The notes beneath the pieces were generated by a model, which ran no database searches, had not been told where the DNA came from, and saw only the letters and a list, made by a program, of their open reading frames with translations. The position numbers and the translations under genes are program-made. From assembly GCA_900708905.1 (NCBI GenBank), contig CAADRB010000062.1:702382-766381 (forward strand): 64,000 nt of DNA, read 5' to 3'. The DNA is from Hymenolepis diminuta. Lineage: Eukaryota; Platyhelminthes; Cestoda; Cyclophyllidea; Hymenolepididae. Below are positions 12,266 through 25,100 of this stretch, in pieces; positions within the stretch are counted from its first letter, which is position 1, and the number at the start of each line of letters is the position of its first letter.

Positions 12266-15200
12266 ATGAATTCGTCCCTTCATCCTAATTGGGATCTACT
12301 CGACCCAAATTTCCAATCATACAAACTTTCACTTAAAAAGGGTTTCATTATTACCACATTGGATAATGAAGGTATTCATATCCAGTTTTCATTTTCATAT
12401 AAATATTACTTTCAGGCATTGACCGAAAATCTCTTCCAGAAGGTAATTTTTCAAAGTTGAACATCTACCTTTTTTCTCTGCACAATTGTCTGTTTCAAGA
12501 TAGATTTAACCCATGCCATCTTTATTATCGAACCTCCTCGAGAAAGGTAGATTTCTGTTTACATTAACATCTTTGTTTAGATTAAAGCGTTAATAATCTC
12601 TTCACGAAAAGAAGCGTTTTCCAGTGGTGAAACTGTTTTCACTATTCCAAGCAAGAACTCCTCCGATCTATCCATGATCTACAATACATCTTTAGTGTGT
12701 TTGCATGATTATGTATTGTTGTGTACTGGTTCGAATCATGTTTATCTGTTGCATACTGGAAATAGATCTTCTGATGTCCTCTCGTTATGGAAAGTCGTTC
12801 ATGAACAAACAGTTGATGTGCTTTCTAAAGTCGGTTACCTTGTTGATGCTGTTACAACTCATACTTCTGATGACAAAATGCAAATTGATTACATTCTCCT
12901 CTCTGTACATAAGTCTGGAGATGAAAAGTCGAAAGTGTATTTAGACTGGCTTACTCTATGTAAAACCGAAGATGCTTGGAGCCAAATAAGACACAGACGT
13001 CTTTCTTGCGACACTTTTCCTGATCATGTCGCCTTTGAGGGAGATGCTGGGTCTCTGACTGTTCGTTCTACTCGACCTCTTATTCCTCTTCTTGATACTG
13101 CTAATCCTGATATCAAACCTCAGGCTTCTAAACCTCAAATTGCTATCGAGACAATGGAAGTTGAAGAAAGCAACCAAGATGTTCATTTCACTTGGGTACA
13201 GTCTCTTCCTTCAATACCAGAAGGGGATAGTACTCTTTTAAACATTCTCGTGAAGCTTAGCGATAAACACAAGATCAGTGATCCCAAACATGGTGTTAGC
13301 GTTGTCTGTAAACCCTGTGAAGAAGTAGAAGGGGATCGTATCTTCTACCGGCTCGATCTTTCTGTCAAAACTGAAGAAAGGGATATTCAGTTATGCTCTG
13401 CTCGGTTGTTTGCGCCAGTAAAGGCTAATGGTACAATATGGACTTATGATCGAGGGACTAATAGGCAAGGCTTAATCCATTTTACAAATAGATTGTTACT
13501 GATAACATATAAGTAACAATTCCACTTTAATCTCAGTATCGACATCGCTCTAGTTAAAGAAGAGCCAGGTACGTGGCCTCGTCTTTTTGCGTACCTTGAT
13601 GAAGAAAGACGCCTAGGAGTTAAATACGATGATGACTCTCTGCTCATTACTTCCAACGATGTTCCTGATGAACCAATGCAGAGTTGTTTCAACGTTGAAC
13701 AATTGGAGGATGTTGACATGGTCCACGATGAAGATGAAGATGCGGTATTACAGCGTATTGACGGGACAACTCTGAAGGCAATTGTTAAGGTTAGTTTGAT
13801 CAATTTAGCTGTTTTTTTTATTAGAATTAAACTTTTTATGCATTAATATCACATTTAGGCTCACTCTCTTTTTCAGTGGAACTTAACTTCACTAATTAGT
13901 AGTGGTTATCTATGTTAAGTTATTTCTTCTTTTATATATCTTCAGTCTTCATTTTAACTATTTGATTAAAATTTTACTGGGCAAGTTTTGGCGTATTTTA
14001 ATGTTTTCACGTATTTTTTTAATTTTCTAACTGTTACGAAGTGGTCTTAGAAGTAACTATTAATTTTCTAGTCTTTGCTGATGCGAAAAATTTGTTTAGA
14101 TCGCGACGAATTTACAATTTTTGTCAGTTTTAAGTACCCTTCACAGTTTTGTCTTGATTCTTGATACTATTTACCTAATCACAGCATTGTTGATTCTGAT
14201 TGTTGGTTGTTACTGCATCAACGGTTCTTTTTCTTTGAAAATGGAAAGACCGATTTTGTAAGGAAATATTTGTTTTCTTTTCACTGGTTATATTCTGTCA
14301 TGAGATCATTCTTCCGTTTGACTTATCTTCGTTCACTAAAAGGATGTTTTAAATAAAATTGGTCACCATTCAAAGAAAATAATGTGGATGTGTATACTAT
14401 GGCAATATCAGCAAGTAGGGATTTAAGACTGGAGTTCATCTTGGGTGCATTGTATGGAGCTTTTCTATCCTACTGGTGCCTTGGCTATTGAAATAGCACA
14501 ACCAATCCTCCAAAGTAATCAGCCAGTCGATAAGTACTGAACATCATAGACATGAATTTATTCACGAACCTAGGGGACAAATTCTAAAGTTTGAATTATA
14601 GGGCAATAAAATACGAAGCAATGAATTTAATCTGTTAAATAAGGGGTGTACTGTCTGGATCCATAAGTCCACTGAAGTAAGACCTTTGAAACCCTGACTT
14701 ACTCCTCAAATTCTGCTCGATTCCCTCCTCTCATTCTTATTGTTTTATTTTGCTCTCCTAAAAACTCTGGGAACTACCTTCTCTTTGGACAGGCCTGAGA
14801 ATCTTTACAGCTTAATCCGCTGACAGTTGTTTCATTCTTTAATTTACAGTGAAAGATAATTCTCTACCTATTCAAATGTCACAACGTCAAGAATTTAATA
14901 ATGCATTCGACTAGGTCAAATCTAGTTACTCTTCTTTAGCAGTAGAAGCATATTATCAGAAAACCACTTTCTCTTGATCCTCTCTTAACTACCTTTATTT
15001 AATACAGAGTATCAAATTAGTGTCCTCTGACCTTGCAGACGTATACGTTTGTCGATACGGCACTGGCCATGATAGTACAAAAAGTAGGGAGAAGCAGTGA
15101 GTTGTTCAATTTTCAATAATATGCGTAATTCACTTTATGATATCCAAATATTCCAAAGCTCAACTTTCACAATTTGGTCCCTAGATTTCTGGGTGATTTG

Positions 15201-18200
15201 TTGATCAATTGATTTAACTCAATGACTAGTCGTGCCGTTTTGTTTCATTTTTACCTTCTTAGAGCTGTAAACAGGTAAATGAGCATAGAATATGCATTTT
15301 GAATATAGCTCAGCCTACTAAATGAAATCTGATATAATATATACTTCTAAAACTCTCAGTTTTGCGCATTAGTAAAGCTACAGCTAATCCAGGAAGAGGG
15401 AAAAAGACTTGAAGCTAACAACGGTGGCTTTTATAAAGAAAATAAATTGAATTATTTAGGTTCAGATAACCGGAAAATGATTGTCTGCTCGGTTAAGCGA
15501 TAATTACAGTGATGTATACTTCACTGATGGTGCGAGTGTGGGAATCCATTTATCGATAATCCGATACAAAAAGAATCAAACCAATAAACTTCACTTAGAT
15601 GTACTTAAAATATTCAATCAGGCTTCCTAATAGATACGTGGGAAATGATTAACTGCTTGGTTAGCCAGTAACTGCATCAGAGGTGAGATTACATGCCCAC
15701 ACTTTGGATCCACCTAAAACATTCCATTTTGTTTCCTGGCGCACCTCGTCCTGCCTCAACAGGGGCAGATTATGTTTTTTGTGCCATACCGCTTCTTATG
15801 AAATAGCCGTAGAGTGCTGATTTGAAAAAATTGCCCTACTGTGCCTATCTGTTGTTACATATGACTAACTAAAAGTATGTTACTTTCTGACCAATTACGT
15901 TTTGTTATGATTCATCAGAGTCGGATCATGGGAACTGCTCTCTTTCTCTTTATGCAAAGTCGTCGTTATGATTCATTATTCTATTCAATTCAATTCACAA
16001 ATCTGGTAGCTTCTTTTTGTGTGGGTCTGAGGTAACCATACAGTAAACTCTTTTTCTTCCTATGATATTGTTTTGTGAGATAATTTCAATAGCCTTGGCA
16101 ATGAAGAAGTCAGGGCATTTCATTTAATTCCGGCAAATCTTGTAAAGAATAGATTGGCGTTGTCATATCTTTTCTAAAGAGATCCAATTATAGATATCTC
16201 TGTTTTCACCCCTATCAGGTACCCTAAATTTGAATCATGCAATGTTTCCAGAACTAACAATCGAAAATATCGCAATAAATTGCTGTCGTAATGTCTACTT
16301 TGGTGGCATAGCGGTTAATGTTTGTATCTGCCATATTCAATATCAAAAGATCGAAACCCATCAGCATACGTTCAGTAAATAGAGAGGAAGGAGTTGTAGA
16401 ATGTGGGGTTATCATATATAAACGCTCCAGATACACCTGCATTTATTTAAGATTAGCGCCGGAAATCAATCTCCTTTAGGAGTCCCTACTAGCATTACTA
16501 AAAGCTCTTTATTAGAGTTCACCTTGAGTGAACTGTAGTAATATCTGCGATGGTAAAGTCGTTATTCTCAACTACTTGCTTCGGCTTCATTAAGATATCA
16601 ATAAGCCGAAGTGACATGATTAACCATCAAATCGAATCAGTCGGTCAGCGAGCTTTGATTATCATGGACATAATCTCGCCCATGAACTTGAGGGTCAAAT
16701 CTTGGATATTATGGAATAACTTCGTTTCATACAAGAATAGACGACTCAATGACTATAAAATTCTTATTTTTTGAACTCGCTTCTTGTACCCTTTATTTAT
16801 ATGTTTTCTCATAATTAAAACTGTAAAAGTGTTTTGCACTGCATGTGCATATTAGAATGTCATCACAAAGTATATCCGATTCATCTAATGTTGGTACTCC
16901 TATTTAATCTACGTTGTTGAGGAATAGTTGCCGGAACTCAAGATTTTCCTCCTTGACTGGTTTTGATTGACAACTCTATGTAAACCTGCAAAAGGTAGAA
17001 ATTTCCTACGGTAAAGTTAAATGAATTACTGGTTGTATCACCAAGATCTGTGGTATTTCACTATGTGACTCGTGACTTTTCGTGTTTATATATTGATCAC
17101 GTTGCTGGAATATATGCAGTGAGTGCGTGTGTGAAGAGAATTTCCGAACACCTATGTTGTTGTTTCACGGAGGTCATTTGAAATTGCATCACATGATGTT
17201 TATTTTGAAGTGAAATTAATGTGAATTATTTATAATTTATTAAATGGTTCTTTTACTCCCAAGTCCTAAGCATTCCGAATATTCAACTCGGTCGAAGGAA
17301 AAGTGTTTTTGTGGTTTGTAAATCGTATAAACAGACAACCAGCGTACAGTTATCCAGAAGATTGGGTCACAAGTAAAATAAAATTTATTGAAAACGATAG
17401 TTGAAAGTGCAAGAACGGGAGCACACTAACAAAACAGGTCAAAGGAAAAGTATACTGGTATAATGAGAACATGAGAATCAAACGTCCGCACCACCAATTT
17501 TTGTAACCTACGTTGCGTTGGTATTTACAGATGAAATGTGAGTTGTCAAAACAAGGGCGAGTACAATTCACTGATAAAGATTTTCCAACCGAAAATAGCT
17601 CAAATAAAACGCAAAAATTCCAACTTTATTCCTCGTCGGAACGAATTAAATTAACATTACTCAGAAAATTTCAAGAAATCTTGGGAATGTTTAAAACTTT
17701 ATCTACTCCATTTGAACAAAAAGTCGCATCAGATATGATTTGCATAGGGGCAGAGTTTTCAATATTATTGTTATTATTGAAAGAAGAAGAAAGATAAATT
17801 GGGAGATTTCAGACTTAAAACCAAGACCTGTACATTACTTAAGTTTCTCTTCCATTAATAATTTATTTATTACGCGTTCGGTTGGTGGTTTTCAAAAACG
17901 AAAGTTTGTATTCTTTTTTGCCTTTTCTCAAATCAGTTCAAATTTGCCTGATTGCCTCGCACTTGCATTTACTTTTGAATAGTATGAATAGTCATGCTAC
18001 TCATTTAATATGCAATGGTATCAAATCGACGACCTTAATGTCGACTCTCGTAAACAACGACCTAGTTATATATGTGTATATGCTTGAACGTGTCCTTCGT
18101 GTGTAAACACACGTATCTCTGCCGTTTTGTTAATGATCTGTCCGTTAAAACTATGTCCATGAAACTCAGACTTTTTCCATCATGCCTGATGGATATATTC

Positions 18201-19058
18201 AGTTGCTGTCTCTGAATGTATCATACATTGGGCCGTATGCAGCACAAAATGAATGAGTCAATACTTAATAAGAACAAGGCGTTTCGGAAACGATTCAAAA
18301 GGCGTGATTGAATGTTCTAGAAAATCGTGAGTGGAGATTATTAATCATCAGATAGCAGTTCGCAGTAGCATCACCTCCCCTAATATATCAATGTCTGTTT
18401 AAAGATCTTCAATGACCCAGTTCGGCTCCTGTCTGCACATTGCAACCCAAGCGTAAATAAATATGTTACCTTTTGGGTAAAAATTTCTCATACATGAAAT
18501 GAAATTGGTTTACCTTTGTTTTAGGCTGAAATGATCGGTCACCAGAAGCTCTACACAGCACTCACTCGTTTCGATCCCCACTCTCCTGACCTCTGTTCTC
18601 ACATTCTCTGCACTCGTTATGACGTCGACGGTCTTCTGTGGGCTCCGGAGATTTCTTCAACATCCTGGTCTCACGTAGCAACCATTCAAGCCTTCGGCTA
18701 CGTCCTAGCCAGCAAGCAGAACCGTCGTTTTGTTGTCTCACCCCCTATTGACCTATCCCGATCCCCTTGTACACCCCGATTCGTCGCTGTGTCGGACATC
18801 ACTCGCCATATCTATGTCTACTGGCAGCCTACAAAGAGTACTTTCATGGAACTGCGAAAAAGAAAATCTGATGGAGACTCTAGCTCGAGTTCAACAGGAT
18901 CGAAAGTGGTTCATGTGGCCTGGCAACAGGTTGTTGTTCTACCGGATAATGAGGAGATAATTGGATTTGCTGCGGTGACTGGGGAACCCTATGCGGCGTG
19001 TGTAGTGGCGACGAGACGGTCTCTGTATCTAGTCTGTTTGGATGAAGTGGAGGAATAG
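12266..19058 (+). CDS. NUDCD1: NudC domain-containing protein 1
   Basis: Four exons: 12266-12442, 12581-13464, 13537-13789 and 18525-19058, joining to 615 aa (human 583). The N-terminus LLDPNFQSYKLSL matches the family start LLDPRFEGYKLSL. A beta-propeller-like region follows. The CS/p23 domain begins at about residue 262 (FTWVQSLPSIPEGDSTLLN) and ends in the third exon (SIDIALVKEEPGTWPRLF). The last exon carries the C-terminal half (RYDVDGLLWAP; ATIQAFGYVLASKQ; HVAWQQVVVLP). Orthologues act as HSP90 co-chaperones and, in mammals, join the COP9 signalosome and splicing helicases. Oddity: the 72-nt intron at 13465-13536 starts with GC, and only its removal restores the conserved reading frame. 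The last intron is 4.7 kb. A possible AATAAA signal is at 19204-19209. The ortholog call is firm. Confidence 0.94.
13465..13536 (+). other. GC-AG intron in NUDCD1
   Basis: The exon ends AATAG and the intron begins GCAAGG, close to the GC-donor consensus AG|GCAAGT, and it ends tctcag. No GT donor with a fitting phase exists between the last conserved CS-domain codon and the next exon. Joining at this site gives RGTN-SIDIALVKEEPGTWP, which aligns with the human SNSLEISLIKKNEGLTWP segment. Read through unspliced, the frame runs only 16 more codons to a stop at 13514. Confidence 0.85.
14510..14760 (+). repeat. Dispersed repeat family R1, copy in NUDCD1 intron 3
   Basis: The stretch with gataagtactgaacatcata, cacgaacctaggggacaaat and aaagtttgaatt lines up with the gcactggacaatgtaga and aaatttaaattttg parts of the copy at 8901. 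The later cactgaagtaagacc lines up with atgaagtaggactc there. It continues into a C/T-rich tract (ctcgattccctcctctc). It is more diverged than the 8901/20215 pair. The rest of this intron (13790-18524) holds no exon that I can support. Confidence 0.45.
16302..16357 (+). repeat. Degenerate tRNA-like segment, possible SINE head
   Basis: Ttggtggcatagcggttaat contains a good RNA polymerase III A-box (TGGCATAGCGG) and, about 33 nt on, gatcgaaaccc resembles a B-box. A D-arm GCAT...ATGT can pair, but no complete acceptor or T stem forms, so this is not a working tRNA gene. It sits in the long NUDCD1 intron. A tRNA-derived SINE is the simplest reading. Confidence 0.35.
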
Positions 19059-20214
19059 TGTCTTTGTTCTGTTAATGTAGTCCCTCTTTTGTATTAATAT
19101 TTGTTTTAGACATTTTTACGGTTGTGCAAATATTAAGTTAGACGAAATCTGGGAAAATAATATCAAATTTTCTACTGTAAGCTAACACGTTACAGGTTGT
19201 CTAAATAAATTAGTGATTATTGGTCAAACCAATGTAGAACAAAATAGAATTATTTTAAGTGGTCTACTAAAAGATAAGAATATTTTATTAGGGAAGAATA
19301 ATGAGAATGCGGTTGCTCTGTAACCAATAAGCCGAAGCTCATAAATTAGATAACGGGAAAAACTCAATAAATCGCTGTAAGACGGTTAGACGGGTGAAAT
19401 GCAAAATAGCAGAACAATAGGTAAAAATCGGTGAACGATTTACGATAACTATTAAACATAAGTAAGTAAAGGTCGCTATGTGATATTGCACCTTGTTCAC
19501 TGTGAAATTTTTTATTTGGTTGTTTACTGACTTGTTAGCTTTACTCTGTTCTACCTATGACTCATCCCTCTTCAGATAGTAACAAATACTAGATTTTAGC
19601 CCCGCATATTAAGCTTTCCCCCGTTCTATACGTGCACCGTGAGGTTACCATCTACTGCTATTCAAGCTGGAGTCTGTTTCCTTCTCATCTAATTTTTATA
19701 GAAGCTAGGGACGCTATAACTTAGATCTTATCCTACTCTTAGGCTATTGAGTTTCCCCTCTGAGCGTATAATTTGAATGAATGCAATGCAATTTAATCAA
19801 TGAGTTATAGAAGTATATCCTTTACTATTAAAACAGTAATTTTCAGTTTGCCATAAATTTGTTTCACATTGCATTTGCCAAGAATGAGCTTACTCCTTAA
19901 ATCACATGCAGCAATGCCAAAAGTCAAAAGTTAATGATAAATAGGTGTGAAAACTTGCTTGCTTAGTCAAAAATTGAGAAATCCTTTTATTTAGCGACGA
20001 ATGACTTTTGGGATGAAAAGGTTTGACACTACTCACTGCAAACCTCTGAGACCCCTCCTACAAAAGACGCCAGAATAAAATTTTCTAACTAACCTTAGAG
20101 CGAAGACAGAAACTGGTATGTGTAAGTATTTAATATTCAATGTGATGGCAGGGCAGAAAAGATGTGCTAATGGTAATTGGAGGTGGGGTAGCAAATTGCC
20201 AATGAACCAATATG

Positions 20215-20475
20215 CGAGTGGCTGTGGCCGGGGAACGAATCATAGAATTTGAATTTTGGAAAGTAAAAAACACATTTAATAAATTTTGTACAACCCAAAT
20301 CCAAACATCGAACGAAGTTAGGCTCCTTGGTACCGTGACGTTGTTCTCAGTATGCTTCTGATCCCCTCTCCTTTAGCGTTTATTAAACTTTCTGTTAACT
20401 GATTTCAGTTGCTTTTCACGTTCGAAAATTGTGAATTTTTTTGTTTTACTGTGAATAATAATAATAACGCCTTAT
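20215..20475 (+). repeat. Dispersed repeat family R1, best-preserved copy
   Basis: This copy has all landmarks of the family: cgaatcatagaatttgaattttgg, cccaaatccaaacatcgaa, gtgacgttgttctcag, gatcccctctcc, aactgatttcagttgctttt and a closing gtgaataataataataac. It aligns with 8901-9176 throughout, and its last third aligns with 45855-45960 (ccgatttcagttgcttccc, then ataatgataataatc). The repeated AAT tail is what a SINE or a LINE 3' end would leave. Confidence 0.6.
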
Positions 20476-21735
20476 TAGCCTGCATTTGCTCACACACACG
20501 CAGTGCTCGTTTGGGCCAGTGCGTTGACGAATTTCGCAAATCTCTAACCGATCGATATTCAAATTAGGCTGCAGAGCAAGGCTCCTAATTAGGTGGTCTA
20601 TTCAGTTTCTAACTACGTAAATGTTCACTTCACATATCTTGTGATTTTTTCGTGTATATGCACTCTGTTGTTGACGAAGGAGTTCAAACACTTGGGAGGC
20701 AGAATTGTTTGAGAAAATGCACGAGGATATATCAAATTTCTATGAGTAACTTGAAAAAATGATCGGGTCGAAATGGGGTGAAGTAATCTCTGAATAAAGT
20801 GTAAAACCTAAAACCTGTGCAGAAAGCTCGATCTAAATAAATAGTAAATTATAAAGCTATATAGAATGAAAGAGTGTAATAGTCTTTCGAGTCTGAAGGA
20901 TAGAAGAATGCGCCAAGAAGTATTAAGGAGTACAGGGTTAAGAAAAGGCGAATAATTTTCTACTACCCTCTCCTGCAGCATGGAATATGAGGTTGAGAAC
21001 ATCTTGACATGCTAGCTTCCCATTGGCCACTATTCTCTCATGTTGAGTTAGTTGTTCTGCGTTCTTGCAAATGACTCCGTACTGGCTTGGATGTCGCTAG
21101 TTTAGCATATTTCTAACTCTTCAGTACCAGCGGACTCGGTGACCTACATATGTGAATTTGATTCTGCATGTTTATCACATATCGATAATTACTTTCGCAT
21201 AGTAGTTGATATAATATAAAGAGGGTTACTTTGACCAGTTTTATATACAGAAAGAATATGTCAGATCTATTACATTCTTATGGCAATACGTGATCACTGG
21301 AAAGCCGTTCCGATTCCTTCACCATATGATAAAGGAACTCCTACATAGTCAAATTCAGAGAACGCTATCGTTCATGTTCAGAGGGTGATGTCTTCCCATG
21401 CAGATTGTCAGCTGATGAATTTCATTAGTTGCTCGTTGGACATACAATGAACCCAAGAAAGTCAACTTTACGTACCTCATTTCTCCCCCCCCCTTCCCCC
21501 GGTTTAATATACATGTGATTTAACTCAACTCTTGGCCTTCTGATCTGAGAGCACCTATTGCGGCCTAATCGAATATTGTTGGTACACTCGAGCGAGTACA
21601 CTAAAAGTGTAGGCGTAAGGTCACTCTTGATGCTCTGAAATATCAACTATTGGATTTCGTATCCCTGATTAGGATAATGTAAGACCGACGAAGAACCCAT
21701 CACTGACAATATTGGTCAGTCAGCTTATCATGTGT

Positions 21736-22122
21736 CTAATTGTACCTAAATACATTAATAGTTTTAATAACGAACCGTCGTTTAAGGTATGAGTTTTCTT
21801 TCTCTTGGGGAAAGAAAATAGCTTTGTAAGAATGTAGGTCTAAGTCAGCTGCTAAAGTAATTTTACTAGTAGGATTCATTTGTATTACTGTATGTGATAT
21901 GTCTAAATTCTCACCACCATTTTGATGCCCTTTCAGCTTTTCACCTCTTCTATTTTTCCCAGTTAGAGATGATTGGATACTTTTTTTCAACTGTAACAAA
22001 GTATAGTTCGACAAACTCAAATCCAGTTTGCCATCACTCAATGGAATTATAATTAACAGTTCATAAAAGAATTGCTTTGAGCTAATAAAATCATCCAAAA
22101 TATTAAGTAACGTGAAAATCAA
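21736..22122 (-). other. Open frame of 128 codons, unrecognised and doubtful
   Basis: This is the longest open frame outside the supported genes. Its product is basic and Ser/Lys-rich (SSLTGKNRRGEKLKGHQNGG). It has no membrane segment, no family motif and no fitting splice neighbours. In DNA this AT-rich, a frame of this length is expected about once by chance in a window of this size (my rough estimate). It may also be part of a decayed element. Confidence 0.15.
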
Positions 22123-22158
22123 TTGCGCGAATGCGATTTTGTGGGATCAAATATGTTA

Positions 22159-22198
22159 CAATTTTGACAATAGCTATTCTAGGCTATTGTTAAAATTG
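22159..22198. repeat. Perfect 16-bp hairpin
   Basis: CAATTTTGACAATAGC and GCTATTGTTAAAATTG pair over 16 positions with one G-U wobble around an 8-nt loop (TATTCTAG). The surroundings are featureless intergenic DNA. It could be the remnant of a small fold-back element or a structured transcript. Confidence 0.7.
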
Positions 22199-25100
22199 CA
22201 TGCTACATGGAAAGCAAACGGAATTTCTTGATCACATTCCACAACTCATCTTGACTAAAGGAGCCCCTAAAATTAGGAGCTCGCTTTCTGACTCTTCTCT
22301 GTTAGCCTGTATTGACTGGTTATGGTTGATCTTGCTATTCACTAGATGGTCACAGATGAATATCGATCTCATGACCTTGGGTTTTGCAGATATACATGTT
22401 TATAAAGATTATTCTACTTAGTTGCAGAATAATCTAGTATGAGACATCATTAGGGTTGGGTCTTGCCAGGTTATTGCTCTTTTAAATTATTATGATCTTT
22501 AACAAAATGGAAAGAGGTAAAGTTATGATGGGGATCAGAGAACACTTATTTTAATCTGCCAATTGCGCTAAAATAGGAGATACTTCCCATGAAAGGGAAG
22601 ATCTATGCACTTTATTCCAAAGTATTAGCTGTAATAAATACGTCCAAATTCATTTAAAGAGACTGATCTTTTTACTATCATTATTAACCAAGACCACTAA
22701 AAACTTTTTAATATTAATCACAGGACAACTTCTAAACAGCATAATAATCTAGTATGGGGTTAAACGGGGGTTGAATAGAAATAGATAGAGGTCATGATGC
22801 AAAGAGTATTAATTTATCTTAATTCGAGATGCACTAAATTGTCAACTTTTTCGACTTTGCAGAATTACATTTTCCAAACTTACCTTCATGATTTGATCCC
22901 CGAGCACTAGTGTGAGTTCAAGTCAATGATATTCAGAGCTTGATGTAGATGAATGGTTGCTTATGTCAAAGACATAAACAAAGACATTTTAAATACTGTT
23001 GAGGTTACTAAAGTTTGCTTAAGGTGAACTAATGTAAAATTATACAGTATGCAAATTTATGTAAAACCGACAATCTATGTAGAACTTTCAATTTTACGTC
23101 TTTGGAGGGGAGGGGAAATAAGTTTGAAGACCCTGAGACGTAATTAATCCATGTACGTCCTAAAGATCTTTTCTTGGACTACCTGAGGTTGGTAAGTCAA
23201 GAAAGTTTATTAAAAGTTTGTTGTTGTTATTATTATTACTTGCGGTAAAGTGAAGTCACTTAACATTTCTTTGTCAAGGTAAAAATTTAAACATAAAAAA
23301 ATAAAACATTCAAAATAGGTCAGGAGAGTGAGGTCAAATGGAAGTCGGTCTTACGTAATTGGTTATGTGGAATTAGATCGTACGCTTTTCACATCTCGGG
23401 TTCTAACATTCAAGTGCTCAATTTTCTGGATTTTTCCCTAACTTACTTGGCGAATTAATATTTCCAGTGTTCGGGGCTTACAGATCCATTTAATAATTCG
23501 AACGGCTGGTAAATCATTTTGCGTATGCATAATATTTTACGGCCGAGAAATTAGTATAGTGATAGGAGCTTACATAGTTTTAATATAGCCGGGCTCACTA
23601 GAGTTAATTCAAGGAGAACTCTAGTAGTTCTTGTGTGTAAAATTGCACTAGACACCATTTACTCCATAAATGTAGATTTATAATCATGATTTTTCCTAAT
23701 CATATATATTTCACAAACTAATTCCAATTCATTTAGAGCAGAAGAACGATTACAAAGGAAGTAAGATTGACTGGTAGCTCTGAGACATTCATTCGGAGCA
23801 CTTAAGTTAAGAAATGTTTTCAGAATAAATGTTCATGAGTTGTTCATAATTGACCTTTTCATGTTTTTGCTGGTTTTAGATAACTTATCAGCTGCTTACA
23901 CCACTAACATTCTCCAAGATTTTGTCACCATACGTACGTGCATACTCATCAAACTTCCTGGGCCACTTGGACAATTGTCAGACACAAATCACCCTTTTCA
24001 CTTCCTAATTGCCAAACGTGTACCCCTAAACCTCCTGCCGGATTCCCACACTGTTCTTTAACTATTCCAACTGTCTTTTTCAACTCTTTATCTATATGTA
24101 CACCAGTGATATTTTACCCGGCGTTTCAGTTTCTTCCACACTTCTACCGGACGCTCTTCCCTCCAATTCCTATCGACAATCCCTAGAGTCAGCTTTCCTC
24201 TATTTGCAGGTCTATCCCTTTAACGGCCAACATTCTTCTTTTCTGTCTAGTGTGTTATTAAGTGCTATGGAAGGAAATCAATTGTCTTATTGTTCTTCGC
24301 TGGTTTACACTTGTGATCCTAGCATTAAGCCCGCAAACAAAGCCTTCTCTTTTACTTAACTAAATTGCTTTTAGCTACTCAGTTATCTATTAAATAACAG
24401 TGATTTGTAATTCCTTCATCAAAATCAGTGCATCTGTTAAAAGTCAGCAGAAACGCGATTGCGTGATTTCCACAGCCTGCGTATTAGTGTGTGACATTAA
24501 TGAGATTAGATTACCACTTCATTTCAGCATTCCTGTGTTAAAAGGCACAGATTGCGAGTCTCTTACTGGAGCAGTAATTGTGTGCAGATGTGAATCATGC
24601 GTAAATTTACATATTGGTGTTGAAAACCATGGTGTATCAACTCTTCCGAAATTTGTAGTATCGGGGAACCAATTAATACAGCCTCTATTAAGGCGTTTAA
24701 AACACGACCGTTGGATAAGACAAGATCGTTTAAGGTAAAGACTATGCTACTTGAGATATCCGTCCATTCAATCCTCCATTACAGTTTTTCTACAATTGAG
24801 TGTTAGGGCTGAAAATGCCTTGATAGCTCTATGAAGGCTAATCTTAGTAATGAACTTTAACGGAGCCATGAACGCTTTAGCGTTTTCCTGGAGCATTCTT
24901 TCTAATAATCTCTCGATCAAACCTCGTTAAAGAAAACCTCGCATTTGAGCTGTTGTGAAATATCTCACTAACACTCTCATAGCGAAGCTTCGAAGTCACC
25001 GAGTACAAATAATAGATGTAGGTTAAGTAAGGCGCAACTGTCAATATCAATTGTAAAATTTTTCGTTTTGAGGATCTATTCGAAGAAAATGAGATGGATA

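Noticed and set aside
17513..17797. 94-codon plus-strand frame in the NUDCD1 last intron
   Set aside because: No motif and no splice partner; the NUDCD1 exons on either side join in phase without it.
21485..21500. C-rich run as a quadruplex site
   Set aside because: It has only two C runs (9 and 5) split by TT, not four separate runs, so it does not meet the motif.
23840..24738. Several overlapping plus-strand frames of 73-112 codons
   Set aside because: They shift between frames, resemble no known protein, and the one acceptor/donor pair (23878/23933) links to nothing. Possibly an old repeat.
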